Origin: Bacteroidota bacterium | GTDB lineage: Bacteria; Pseudomonadota; Alphaproteobacteria; Puniceispirillales; Puniceispirillaceae | Reading direction: 5' to 3' | Length of the DNA: 39,244 nucleotides | Assembly (NCBI GenBank): GCA_009936825.1 | Contig: JAACDV010000230.1 | Location: 1-39,244 of the forward strand | Part shown: positions 32,088-39,244 of the stretch, one piece after another | Layout: each line of letters starts with the position of its first letter | How positions within the stretch are numbered: the stretch's first letter is position 1 | The notes under the pieces: model-generated | Databases searched by the model: none | What the model was told of the DNA's origin: nothing | The model's input: only the letters and a program-made list of their open reading frames with translations | Program-made: the position numbers and the translations under genes

Positions 32088-33578
32088 TCACGCTATCCAC
32101 ACACTTTTTGTCTGGGAATAAAGTCCGATTGCATCGCGCCCCATTTCTCGTCCGTACCCTGACTGTTTTACCCCGCCAAAGGGGGATGCGGCATCGGTCT
32201 CGCCCCAGCAATTCACCCAGACGGTACCGGCCGCCAGCCGGTCTGCCATGCGCCGCACACGCCCAACATCTTGGGACCATAATCCAGCAGCCAGTCCATA
32301 AGGCGTACTGTTTGCACGCGCCAGAACCTCATCCTCATCCGCAAAGCTAAGCATCGATAGAACAGGGCCAAACACCTCTTCGCGGGCAATCTCCATCGCA
32401 TCATCAACTTCGCTGACAATAGTGGGCGGGATAAACCAGCCCGGCATATCAGCACGCTCGCCTCCGGCCGCGATATGCGCTCCGGCCTGCTGGCTGCGGT
32501 CAACAAAGCCCAGAATTTTTTCCATCTGCACCTTGCTGATCACCGGCCCCAGATCATGCCCCGGGTCGGCCATTCCGGGCCCAATACTCAACCCTTCAGC
32601 CATATCAACGAGTCCTGACAGCACCTGATCATTAAGGGAGTGATGCACGAACAACCGCGATCCGGCAGTACAGCTTTGCCCGTTATTACCAAAACAGGCC
32701 CAAAAAGCCCCGTTGATAGCGCGGTCCAGATCGGCATCTTCAAAGATGATATTGGCCGCTTTACCGCCAAGTTCCAGCGATAATTTCTTCAGATTACCCG
32801 CCGATGCAGAAACAATCTTGCGGCCGGTTTGCGTGCTGCCGGTAAAGCCCAACTTGGCAACATCCAGATGCTCGGTCAAATGCGCTCCGGCAACCGCGCC
32901 ATATCCCGGGATCACATTCAGCACTCCTTCGGGAAACCCTGCCTCTAGCGCTAGATCAGCAAGATACAACACCGATAGCGGCGTTTCTTCAGACGGTTTG
33001 AGAACGATGCAATTACCAGCCGCAATCGCCGGAGCCAGCTTCCATGACGCCATCAGTAGCGGATAATTCCATGGGGTGATCAGCCCGCAAACACCTACCG
33101 GTTCAATGCGCGTATAGTTCAGCCGGTCTGGAATATTCACCGGAATGGTTGCGCCCTCGATCGTATCAGGCCAACCGGCGAAATAGCGAAAATGGCGCGC
33201 TGACCAAATAGCATCAACATCGCGCGCAACAGCAAACGGCTTGCCATTGTCAAGCGCATCCAACTGACCAAAGACTGCCGCCTTTTGCTCAATCAAATCT
33301 GCCAGCTTCCATATCAGGCGGCTGCGTTCATCCGGCCCCATGCGGCCCCACGGACCTTCCACAAAAGCGTGCTTGGCCGCGGCGACCGCCAGATTTGTCT
33401 CCGCAACACCGGCAATTGCACTCTGCGCAAACCGTTTGCCATGTGACGGATCGATTATATCCAACTGGTCATCGGTTTGAATCTCTTTGCCGCCAATCCG
33501 CAGGCCCTGAATCTTACCGATAAAGCTGTGTACCTCATCCAGAATGCTGTGCATATTTTGGTGCTTCAAAGCCATCAT
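32088..33578 (-). CDS. NAD-dependent aldehyde dehydrogenase
   Basis: This is a 496-residue aldehyde dehydrogenase of the betaine-aldehyde/phenylacetaldehyde-like branch. The catalytic set is N171 (TPWNYP), E269 (LELGGKAAN) and C303 (NNGQSCTAG). SFTGS-type cofactor contact appears as GFTGSTQTG, and the end has ASPFGGVKQSGYGREMG. In its operon, an aldehyde released by the upstream thiolase-like/DUF35 pair would be oxidised here to an acid. The start overlaps the ligase stop as ATGA. Confidence 0.9.
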   Translation of the reverse strand: MMALKHQNMHSILDEVHSFIGKIQGLRIGGKEIQTDDQLDIIDPSHGKRFAQSAIAGVAETNLAVAAAKHAFVEGPWGRMGPDERSRLIWKLADLIEQKAAVFGQLDALDNGKPFAVARDVDAIWSARHFRYFAGWPDTIEGATIPVNIPDRLNYTRIEPVGVCGLITPWNYPLLMASWKLAPAIAAGNCIVLKPSEETPLSVLYLADLALEAGFPEGVLNVIPGYGAVAGAHLTEHLDVAKLGFTGSTQTGRKIVSASAGNLKKLSLELGGKAANIIFEDADLDRAINGAFWACFGNNGQSCTAGSRLFVHHSLNDQVLSGLVDMAEGLSIGPGMADPGHDLGPVISKVQMEKILGFVDRSQQAGAHIAAGGERADMPGWFIPPTIVSEVDDAMEIAREEVFGPVLSMLSFADEDEVLARANSTPYGLAAGLWSQDVGRVRRMADRLAAGTVWVNCWGETDAASPFGGVKQSGYGREMGRDAIGLYSQTKSVWIA

Positions 33579-35263
33579 TCTACCCCACCAGTCTTTTTTA
33601 CTTCGGCATCACGCAACGCTCGCCGGTTAATCTTGGCTGACGAGGTCATTACGAAACTGTCAACAAATTCCAGCTCGCGGGGCGCTTTATAGCCCGCAAG
33701 CCGGGTACGTACATGATCAACAAGTTCTGCCTTCAGATCATCGCTGGCAGGAATATCAGCCTGCAATTTGACAAATGCCTTGACGATAGCGCCGCGCGCG
33801 GCATCCGGTTTGCCAATCACCGCCGCTTCGCCAACCGCCGGATGACCGATCAGGCATTCTTCGATTTCGGTGGGCCCAATGCGAAAGCCCGAAGACTTAA
33901 TCAAATCATCCGAGCGCCCCTTATACCAAAAATAACCGTCGGCATCGCGAATAGCCAAATCACGCGTCCGAAGATAGGGACCAAGACGCATTTCAGCCTC
34001 TTTTTCCGGTGCGTTATAATATCCCAAAAACCGTGTCGGCGCAGCGTTTGAAGTGACAATCTCGCCCACGTCACCATCCGCAACAGGTGTACCCGTATCA
34101 TCCACCAAAAGCACCTGATGGCCGGGATAGGCTTGGCCCATTGAGCCGGGCCGCCGCGGATAAATTTGCGCGCAATTGCCAATCAGATGATTAACTTCGG
34201 TCATGCCATAAAATTCGTTACAGACAACGCCCAGCTTGTTTTCTGCCCAGTTCAACGTCTCTGCGGCCAAAGCTTCACCGCCCGTGCAGATCACGCGAAT
34301 AGCCAGATCGTAAAGGGCCTTTGGATTCGGCGTCTCGGCCAGCCGTTTGATTGCGGTAGGTGCCAGAAAGCTGTGCGTTACCCGGTGTCTGGTAATAAAT
34401 TGATAGGCCCAGTCGGCCTTAAACCTGTCCAGTGAGGTTACAATTGGCCGGCCAGCCATCCATGCCGGAAACAGCATATCCAACAAACCGCCAACCCACG
34501 CCCAGTCCGAAGGCGACCAGTAAACCGCATCGTCATCTTCCATCGACATGTTGAAAAAAAGATTGATCGACGGGGTATAGGATGCCAGCACCCGGTGACC
34601 ATGCATGATCCCCTTTGGCCGGCCGGTTGAACCCGAGGTATACATCAGTAAAGCCGGATCATCACTGCCGCCATAGCTTGGCACAAAATCTTTTGACGTT
34701 GGATTATCTGCACCGCCATCGATTGCCGCGCCAAGATCAAGTTCACCAACATCCGGAGCGCGTAGCATCACATGGTCCAGCGATGGAAATAAGTCACCCT
34801 GTTCCGCGCGCAGACCAGCCCAAACGCCGGCTCCGGTCAACAATATCCGCAGCCCACAATCGGCAATCGCATGAGCAAGCGAATCCGGCCCATAAAGCTG
34901 TGAGAGCGTCACTGCCACCGCACCAAGCTTGCACACCGCCATATGGGCAACCGCCGTATCGGGATGCTGGCCGGTATGAATGCCGATAAAATCGCCGCTT
35001 CCATATCCCAGATGGCGGAGCGATGCTGCCAGATTGACCGCTTGCTCTTCGATCTGTGCAAAGCTCCAGCTTTGAGACGAACCGTCTTCGGACTCAAAAA
35101 TCATTGCGGTCTTATCGCGACTTGCCGGTCCTAAATGTTTGCCAAGCGTCATATGATAGATATTCACATCATCGGGCCAGCGGATCGATACCCCGTTTGG
35201 CTCCTGATGGAGATTGAGCGCGGCAAGCGCGTTTCCGCCCAAAAGTTTTACATAATCCATCAT
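33575..35263 (-). CDS. AMP-forming acyl-CoA synthetase
   Basis: This 562-residue adenylate-forming ligase couples a carboxylic acid to CoA via an acyl-AMP. The P-loop is LLMYTSGSTGRPKGIMHGH, the adenine segment is FYGMTEVNH, the hinge region is YKGRSDDLIKSSGFRIGPTE, and the catalytic Lys is in SSAKINRRALRD near the C-terminus, where the usual Gly before Lys is Ala. Its domain order resembles short- or medium-chain acyl-CoA synthetases. It probably activates the acid that the thiolase-like/DUF35 enzymes then act on as a CoA ester. It overlaps both neighbouring genes by 4 bp, ATGA at each side. Confidence 0.9.
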   Translation of the reverse strand: MMDYVKLLGGNALAALNLHQEPNGVSIRWPDDVNIYHMTLGKHLGPASRDKTAMIFESEDGSSQSWSFAQIEEQAVNLAASLRHLGYGSGDFIGIHTGQHPDTAVAHMAVCKLGAVAVTLSQLYGPDSLAHAIADCGLRILLTGAGVWAGLRAEQGDLFPSLDHVMLRAPDVGELDLGAAIDGGADNPTSKDFVPSYGGSDDPALLMYTSGSTGRPKGIMHGHRVLASYTPSINLFFNMSMEDDDAVYWSPSDWAWVGGLLDMLFPAWMAGRPIVTSLDRFKADWAYQFITRHRVTHSFLAPTAIKRLAETPNPKALYDLAIRVICTGGEALAAETLNWAENKLGVVCNEFYGMTEVNHLIGNCAQIYPRRPGSMGQAYPGHQVLLVDDTGTPVADGDVGEIVTSNAAPTRFLGYYNAPEKEAEMRLGPYLRTRDLAIRDADGYFWYKGRSDDLIKSSGFRIGPTEIEECLIGHPAVGEAAVIGKPDAARGAIVKAFVKLQADIPASDDLKAELVDHVRTRLAGYKAPRELEFVDSFVMTSSAKINRRALRDAEVKKTGGVE

Positions 35264-35688
35264 CGACTTCCCTCAAAACCCGTACCTGAACTTACGCCTG
35301 AACCGATAGCATCCTGACTATCCGGATTTTCAGCACCAACGCATAAACCGCCAAGCGCGTCCGAGGATATCTTCAACCGGACCATTTTGGCATCGCCTGG
35401 CACATTATCCAGTGCGACCAGCGTGCGCGTATCCGCTCCAACAAATTGGACCAGCGCAAAACTGCCATCGCTGCCAGAGGTCCGCCATTCGATCTGGGCC
35501 CGCCCGTCTAGCTGTTGCCAACTGCCCGCATCTGAGCCACAGCTGCAAACGCGCTCTGGCGGAAAACTGGTCTTTGAGCAGGCCGAGCATTGCCGCGCAA
35601 TAGCCCTGCCTTTCGCCAAACCAGTGACAAAATCGGCCAGCCAACCAGCTGCCATAGGATAGTCAAGATTAAGAGAATATTCTGCCAT
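35260..35688 (-). CDS. DUF35 OB-fold protein with zinc ribbon
   Basis: This is a 142-residue DUF35 protein. A zinc ribbon with CSAC (near residues 33-36) and CSCG (near 48-51) is followed by an OB-fold (IEWRTSGSDGSFALVQFVGA, then TLVALDNVPGDAKM). DUF35 proteins form complexes with thiolase-like enzymes and shape their acyl-CoA site, as in archaeal HMG-CoA synthase and the steroid retro-aldolase Ltp2/ChsH2. The ATG at 35688 overlaps the thiolase-like stop (TGATG); an open frame continuing to 35841 would lie inside that gene. The overlap implies coupled translation of partner subunits. The Ser/Gly-rich tail after residue 125 is probably disordered. Confidence 0.88.
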   Translation of the reverse strand: MAEYSLNLDYPMAAGWLADFVTGLAKGRAIARQCSACSKTSFPPERVCSCGSDAGSWQQLDGRAQIEWRTSGSDGSFALVQFVGADTRTLVALDNVPGDAKMVRLKISSDALGGLCVGAENPDSQDAIGSGVSSGTGFEGSR

Positions 35689-36893
35689 CAACATACCCCG
35701 AATGCACCGCCGCCAGATTGCGCCAGCAGCGTTATCGCGGCCGTGGTGCCAACCCCGCCATGCGTATCGGCAAGTGCCATTCTGGGCGGGTTTGCAGGCT
35801 GTAACCCCGAATGGTGACGCCCTTCCAGAAACAAAGCGCAATTGGCTGTCTGACCAACACCGATTGCCCCAGCTGGAGCGCCCTGCCCCATCAAACCGCC
35901 CGATAGATTGATCGGCATTTGCCCGTCCGCACCAAACACACCGTCTCGCAAGCTGGCACTCAAACCGGCGCCCTTGCCCCGGACATTACCCGGGGAAAGC
36001 CCCAATGCATCAATGGCTTGCAGCTGCGCGCCCGCATAGGAATCATACACTTCGGCAAGGCCGATATCTGCCGGGGTTATCCCAGCCATATTGCAGGCTT
36101 TTTGCATTGCATTTTGCTTTGCTGAAAAGTTGCCCGGACACGCGCGTGCAGATAATCTGGGGTGATCGCTGGCCCCGCCGATTGCAACAATTCGCGCGGC
36201 AGCTTTGCGGCTGGCAGGCACATAATTATCTGCCGACAAAATAAGCGCCGCCGCACCATCGCTAAGCGGCGAGCAATGCAGACGGCGGTAGGGGGAGGCA
36301 ATCATCGGCGAGTCTTCAAACTCGGTTAAATCATGCTCGCGCCCCAAATGTGCTTTTGGATTAGCCAGCGCATTGGCGCGATTGGCAATTGTGACTGCCG
36401 CTAGATCGTCATCGGTTATTCCGTTTTCCGCCATGAAAATCTGCGCTGATAACGCATAAAGCGCGGTCGCTGAAACGCCGGTTATACCATCGCTAAACGC
36501 ATCGAAGGAAAATCCGTACAACTGTTTAACTGACGCTGGCGGTAATCCAGAAGCTGACGGATCAACGCCGATAACCGCCGCTTGGCGTGCAGTACCGGAT
36601 AAAATCGCCTGCACCGCCACATGTACCGCCAACTGGCCCGATGCTCCGCCGCCCTCAACACGCATAGTCGGCGCACCATGCAGCCCCAGATCAGCCGCCA
36701 GAACCGAAGCCGGATTCAACTGCAAGGTGAAAAAATCACTCTCCGAAGCCACCACCAGAAGATCAATATCTGCGCACTCAACGTCGCTCATCATTAAGGC
36801 GGCGTTAAAGCTTTCAACGGCCCAGTCACGAAAGGATGACCCATCCTTACGACGATTATAATCAGTCAAATATGCGCCAGTAACTGTCGGCAA
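35688..36893 (-). CDS. Thiolase-like protein lacking catalytic Cys and His; probable DUF35-paired aldolase
   Basis: This is a thiolase-fold protein of about 401 residues, SCP2/lipid-transfer branch. At the nucleophile position V-E-x-x-C-A-S-G, it reads RVEGGGASG, with Gly (residue 83) for Cys. At the second site GxGHPxGA it reads GQGAPAGA, with Ala (residue 339) for His. The fold is otherwise intact, with GLAEVYDSYAGAQLQAIDAL and HGGVGTTAAI near the end. Thiolase relatives without the Cys, paired with DUF35, can be retro-aldolases (Ltp2), which is the best guess. I prefer TTG 36893, seven bases after AGGAG; a TTG at 36914 would put that site inside the gene. Confidence 0.83.
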   Translation of the reverse strand: MPTVTGAYLTDYNRRKDGSSFRDWAVESFNAALMMSDVECADIDLLVVASESDFFTLQLNPASVLAADLGLHGAPTMRVEGGGASGQLAVHVAVQAILSGTARQAAVIGVDPSASGLPPASVKQLYGFSFDAFSDGITGVSATALYALSAQIFMAENGITDDDLAAVTIANRANALANPKAHLGREHDLTEFEDSPMIASPYRRLHCSPLSDGAAALILSADNYVPASRKAAARIVAIGGASDHPRLSARACPGNFSAKQNAMQKACNMAGITPADIGLAEVYDSYAGAQLQAIDALGLSPGNVRGKGAGLSASLRDGVFGADGQMPINLSGGLMGQGAPAGAIGVGQTANCALFLEGRHHSGLQPANPPRMALADTHGGVGTTAAITLLAQSGGGAFGVC

Positions 36894-36945
36894 AGCCGCA
36901 CTCCTGTTCAGCAAACCACCGCTATTCTATATTGACCTATCATAT

Positions 36946-36957
36946 TTGTATAGACAA
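36946..36957. promoter_or_regulatory. HutC-type GntR operator before the thiolase-like operon
   Basis: TTGTATAGACAA has TTGT/ACAA arms and matches its own reverse complement at ten of twelve positions, close to the TTGTATATACAA form of HutC-family sites. It lies about 50 bp upstream of the first gene of the run that encodes a HutC-type regulator (31295-32068). The 98-bp gap to yacG holds nothing else I can support. Confidence 0.5.
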
Positions 36958-37012
36958 GTTTAGGTGGTTTTAATGCCGGTAAAACTATTATCGGGAGATG
37001 GTTGAAATTTTA

Positions 37013-37360
37013 TCAAATGTCGGATTCGCCAGTGTCATCCGTGCCAAAATCACCGCCAATCGAATCGGCAATATCTTCGGCAAAATTATCCCCAAGTGAC
37101 AGATTATCCTGCAGGGGTAGTACCTTGATAATCGAGTCATCCGCCGCGTCCACTGCCGGAATGGCATAGGCGCCTTGAAACCAGCGGCCAAGATCAACAT
37201 CAGCGCACCGACGCGAGCAAAAAGGCCGAGGACTGCTTCCGCCCTTTTTGGCAGGTGCGGCGGCAGGCTCCCCGCAGGTCGGACATTTCAATCCCGATGA
37301 TGAAGATTTTTTCACCCAAGGGCTTTTGACTTCCGCCGAACCATCATCTGTCGCCATCAT
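37013..37360 (-). CDS. yacG: DNA gyrase inhibitor / zinc-binding protein YacG
   Basis: This 115-residue small zinc protein has a LKCPTCGEP knuckle and, further on, FCSRRCADVDLGRW, together giving the Cys4 zinc site of YacG. E. coli YacG binds GyrB and blocks DNA gyrase. This protein is nearly twice as long as the E. coli one, with a polar N-terminal extension and an acidic C-terminal tail (DNFAEDIADSIGGDFGTDD). The start overlaps the RNase stop as ATGA. The maf-rng-yacG order supports the call. Confidence 0.87.
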   Translation of the reverse strand: MMATDDGSAEVKSPWVKKSSSSGLKCPTCGEPAAAPAKKGGSSPRPFCSRRCADVDLGRWFQGAYAIPAVDAADDSIIKVLPLQDNLSLGDNFAEDIADSIGGDFGTDDTGESDI

Positions 37361-38637
37361 TCCTGCTCCAAAATCGTCGCTGTTTCTGCGTCAGACGAAA
37401 CAACAAGCCGAACCGGTCTGTCAAGTGCTGCCTCCAGCGCCATCAGGGCCGACGAGCCCGCCCCATTTGGGCCCAACCAGTCGGCCATGACCTGCGGTAA
37501 TTCGAGCGTCGGCATAGCCAGTTGCGGACGCCAGAACAACGCACGCAAAGCCGCCAGTGCACCCGCCGCAACCATGTCTTGATGATAGAGTGCAGGGTTC
37601 GCCTGACCATGCGCAATTCGGACTTCCAGAACCCCGCCGCGTGTCTTTCCCAAAATTTCGGGCGCGCGCGGATCATCGGCCAACGCTGCCTCCAACCGCA
37701 TCACAACGTCTTTGGCGCGCGCTGGCGGAGCGCGAGGAATATCAATAGCCACCAAACCGCTAATCTGGCGAAGCCGCACTTGGCGCGCAATTGCTTGCGG
37801 TGCTGCATCAAACAGAGTTTGTAGATCACCTGTTCCGCTATCAAGGTCAATGGCGGTCAGCGCATGGGTGCGCTCCACCCACATCTGTCCACCGCCAGTC
37901 AGCATCAGATTTGTGCGCGTAGCTTCATCCATTGCCGCCTCATACAGCGTATCAAACGCCGTTGCTGCGGCGGCATTATCAACAAATTTAATATCGGCAT
38001 TTGGCAGGGCTCGTTGGGCCTTGTCAGCCAGACTACCTCCGTCAAAAAGACAAGTTGCCTCGCCGGAAACACCAGCATCAAGCGCTTTGACTTGACCGCG
38101 CCACACCGCGATCATCGCCGCGCATTCCGCAACCAGATCTGGGGATTGCGCCGCATGCCGTCTGATAATCAGCGCGAGATCACCATCATCCGGCTCGCCA
38201 GCAATCACCAGCGCCAGCGCCGCCTTTACATCATCCCCCAGAGGCGTCTTCAATTGACGCGAGACGGTAATTCCCCGCTGTCCGGCGAGCAAAACAAGAT
38301 GGCGGCTGACCAGCCGAGGACCAACAATCGCCTGCCATGGTTTGTCCTCACGCGGGGCGGCAGTGATGGTCACGATAACCAACTTTCCCGTTGAAACCTT
38401 ATTCTGCTTACCAATCCGGATTGAGATCGGCGTGCCGTCCGCCAGCCGTGCAGTGGCGCGGTTCTGTTGAGGAAAAAACTGGGTGATACGGACCCGGTGC
38501 ACTTGCCCAATGCGATTCGGCGCATGCAACGCATCATGCCAGATTTCAACGAGGTCATCACCGCGGCAAAACAAGGCACGGGTTAACCCGGGGGCGGCAT
38601 CGATCCAGATTTTGATAGCATCATCCATAATGCTCAT
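37357..38637 (-). CDS. rng: Ribonuclease E/G family protein, short form
   Basis: This is a 426-residue RNase E/G family endoribonuclease. An S1-like region (about residues 35-115: GQVHRVRITQFFPQQNRATA) is followed by RNase-H-like and DNase-I-like parts. The Mg-binding aspartates are seen in LTAIDLDSGTG and GLVAIDIPRAP, the positions of D303 and D346 in RNase E. The protein is shorter than E. coli RNase G (489 residues) and ends before the CPxC zinc-link, so it may not form the usual tetramer. It starts just after the maf stop and overlaps yacG. Confidence 0.83.
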   Translation of the reverse strand: MSIMDDAIKIWIDAAPGLTRALFCRGDDLVEIWHDALHAPNRIGQVHRVRITQFFPQQNRATARLADGTPISIRIGKQNKVSTGKLVIVTITAAPREDKPWQAIVGPRLVSRHLVLLAGQRGITVSRQLKTPLGDDVKAALALVIAGEPDDGDLALIIRRHAAQSPDLVAECAAMIAVWRGQVKALDAGVSGEATCLFDGGSLADKAQRALPNADIKFVDNAAAATAFDTLYEAAMDEATRTNLMLTGGGQMWVERTHALTAIDLDSGTGDLQTLFDAAPQAIARQVRLRQISGLVAIDIPRAPPARAKDVVMRLEAALADDPRAPEILGKTRGGVLEVRIAHGQANPALYHQDMVAAGALAALRALFWRPQLAMPTLELPQVMADWLGPNGAGSSALMALEAALDRPVRLVVSSDAETATILEQE

Positions 38638-38638
38638 A

Positions 38639-39226
38639 TCAGATCACATTATTGCCGCGAAGCATTGCCGAAACATCATAAAGGCTGAACCCGACAATGT
38701 TTGAATACGATCCATCAATATGACGAATTAAAGCCGCCGCCGCACCCTGAATGGCATAACCGCCAGCCTTACCGCGCCAATCATCGGTGGCGATATAGCT
38801 GTCAATCTCGTCAGTTGACAGCCGTTTCATCGTTACCGTGCTAGTCACAAGACGGCTGATTATCCGGCCATCTGCAAGGCGCAAAGCAATGCCGCCATAA
38901 ACCCGGTGACGTCGGCCTGACAGCATAGCAAGACATTTTCGCGCCGCATCACCGGTTTCCGCTTTTGGCAAAATCATCCGGCCCCGCGCTACCACGGTAT
39001 CTCCTGCCAGAATTATGGCCCCTCTGGGCACGTCCATCGCAGACGCTGCCTCAGCCTTTTCAATTGCCATGCGCCGGGCATAAACAATCGGAGCCTCACC
39101 GGTCTTCGCGGCCTCATTAATGTCGGGGGCTATGATACTGTGGGGAACAACGCCAATCTGCGCCAGCAATTCGCGGCGGCGCGGCGATGCAGAGGCAAGC
39201 ACAAGCGAAGATAGGATTGACGTCAT
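38639..39226 (-). CDS. maf: Maf-like nucleoside triphosphate pyrophosphatase
   Basis: This 195-residue Maf family protein hydrolyses non-canonical or excess nucleoside triphosphates (dTTP/UTP or modified pyrimidines) to monophosphates. The phosphate-binding SASPRRRELL is at residues 11-20, the catalytic region is IILAGDTVV, and HRVYGGIAL and GGYAIQGAAA are also conserved. AAGGGG six bases upstream supports the ATG at 39226 rather than TTG 39232. In alphaproteobacteria infA commonly precedes this gene; it would lie beyond the right edge. Confidence 0.92.
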   Translation of the reverse strand: MTSILSSLVLASASPRRRELLAQIGVVPHSIIAPDINEAAKTGEAPIVYARRMAIEKAEAASAMDVPRGAIILAGDTVVARGRMILPKAETGDAARKCLAMLSGRRHRVYGGIALRLADGRIISRLVTSTVTMKRLSTDEIDSYIATDDWRGKAGGYAIQGAAAALIRHIDGSYSNIVGFSLYDVSAMLRGNNVI

Positions 39227-39244
39227 GCCCAACCCCTTAAAAGG

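Noticed and set aside
35688..36893. Calling the gene an acetyl-CoA acetyltransferase
   Set aside because: The nucleophile Cys and the GHP His are both replaced, so ordinary thiolase activity is unlikely.

Overview
The window looks like chromosomal DNA of a free-living, probably marine alphaproteobacterium with moderate GC and short intergenic gaps. Two things suggest this. One is the right-edge block maf, RNase E/G, yacG, a gene order known from alphaproteobacteria. The other is the range of importers, dehydrogenases, HutC-type GntR regulators, an acyl-CoA ligase and a P450. A SAR116-like lineage would fit, but no marker gene here settles it. I saw no tRNA, rRNA, CRISPR array, phage gene or transposase.

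Layout. 1-4.7 kb: a PHP hydrolase with a histidine phosphatase (+), then a DUF2141 protein with a Tat-exported carotenoid oxygenase (-), divergent from a membrane-anchored LytTR regulator (+). 4.7-10.7 kb: a thiamine-diphosphate enzyme (-); a gene-poor stretch with a 4 x 21-bp repeat, a minus-strand terminator and a possible mini-gene; a GNAT acetyltransferase; an hsp20 gene with a sigma-32-like promoter and a ROSE-like leader; an MFS transporter; and a P450 (-). 10.9-14.8 kb: a Bcr-type MFS transporter, a 49-residue membrane protein, a DUF1203 protein, a 67-residue basic protein, a VOC protein and a spermidine-synthase-like protein.

14.9-30.2 kb is a large catabolic locus. An aldehyde dehydrogenase and a GMC oxidoreductase (-) are divergent from a run of eleven tightly packed plus-strand genes after a GntR regulator's start: GntR, a mandelate-racemase-type dehydratase, a YnjBCD-like ABC importer (binding protein, two permeases, ATPase), a ketose 3-epimerase-like enzyme, DhaL, DhaK, a LacD-like aldolase, an SDR and an L-fucose-isomerase-like protein (twelve genes including the regulator). 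Together they suggest import of a polyol, sugar or sugar acid, oxidation or isomerisation to a ketose, epimerisation, phosphorylation by a DAK-type kinase, and class I aldol cleavage. The substrate cannot be read from sequence.

30.2-36.9 kb is a minus-strand run: thiolase-like protein, DUF35 OB-fold protein, acyl-CoA ligase, aldehyde dehydrogenase, a second GntR regulator and a nucleoside hydrolase. The thiolase-like protein lacks the usual catalytic Cys and His and is paired with DUF35, which recalls Ltp2/ChsH2-type retro-aldolases. A HutC-like palindrome lies just upstream. 37.0-39.2 kb is the conserved yacG-rng-maf block.

The main new signals are the two catabolic modules, the candidate ROSE thermometer, and about ten independent short tandem duplications (11-24-bp units). 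These sit at gene starts, at gene 3' ends and in spacers, and suggest a genome-wide slippage or repair habit.
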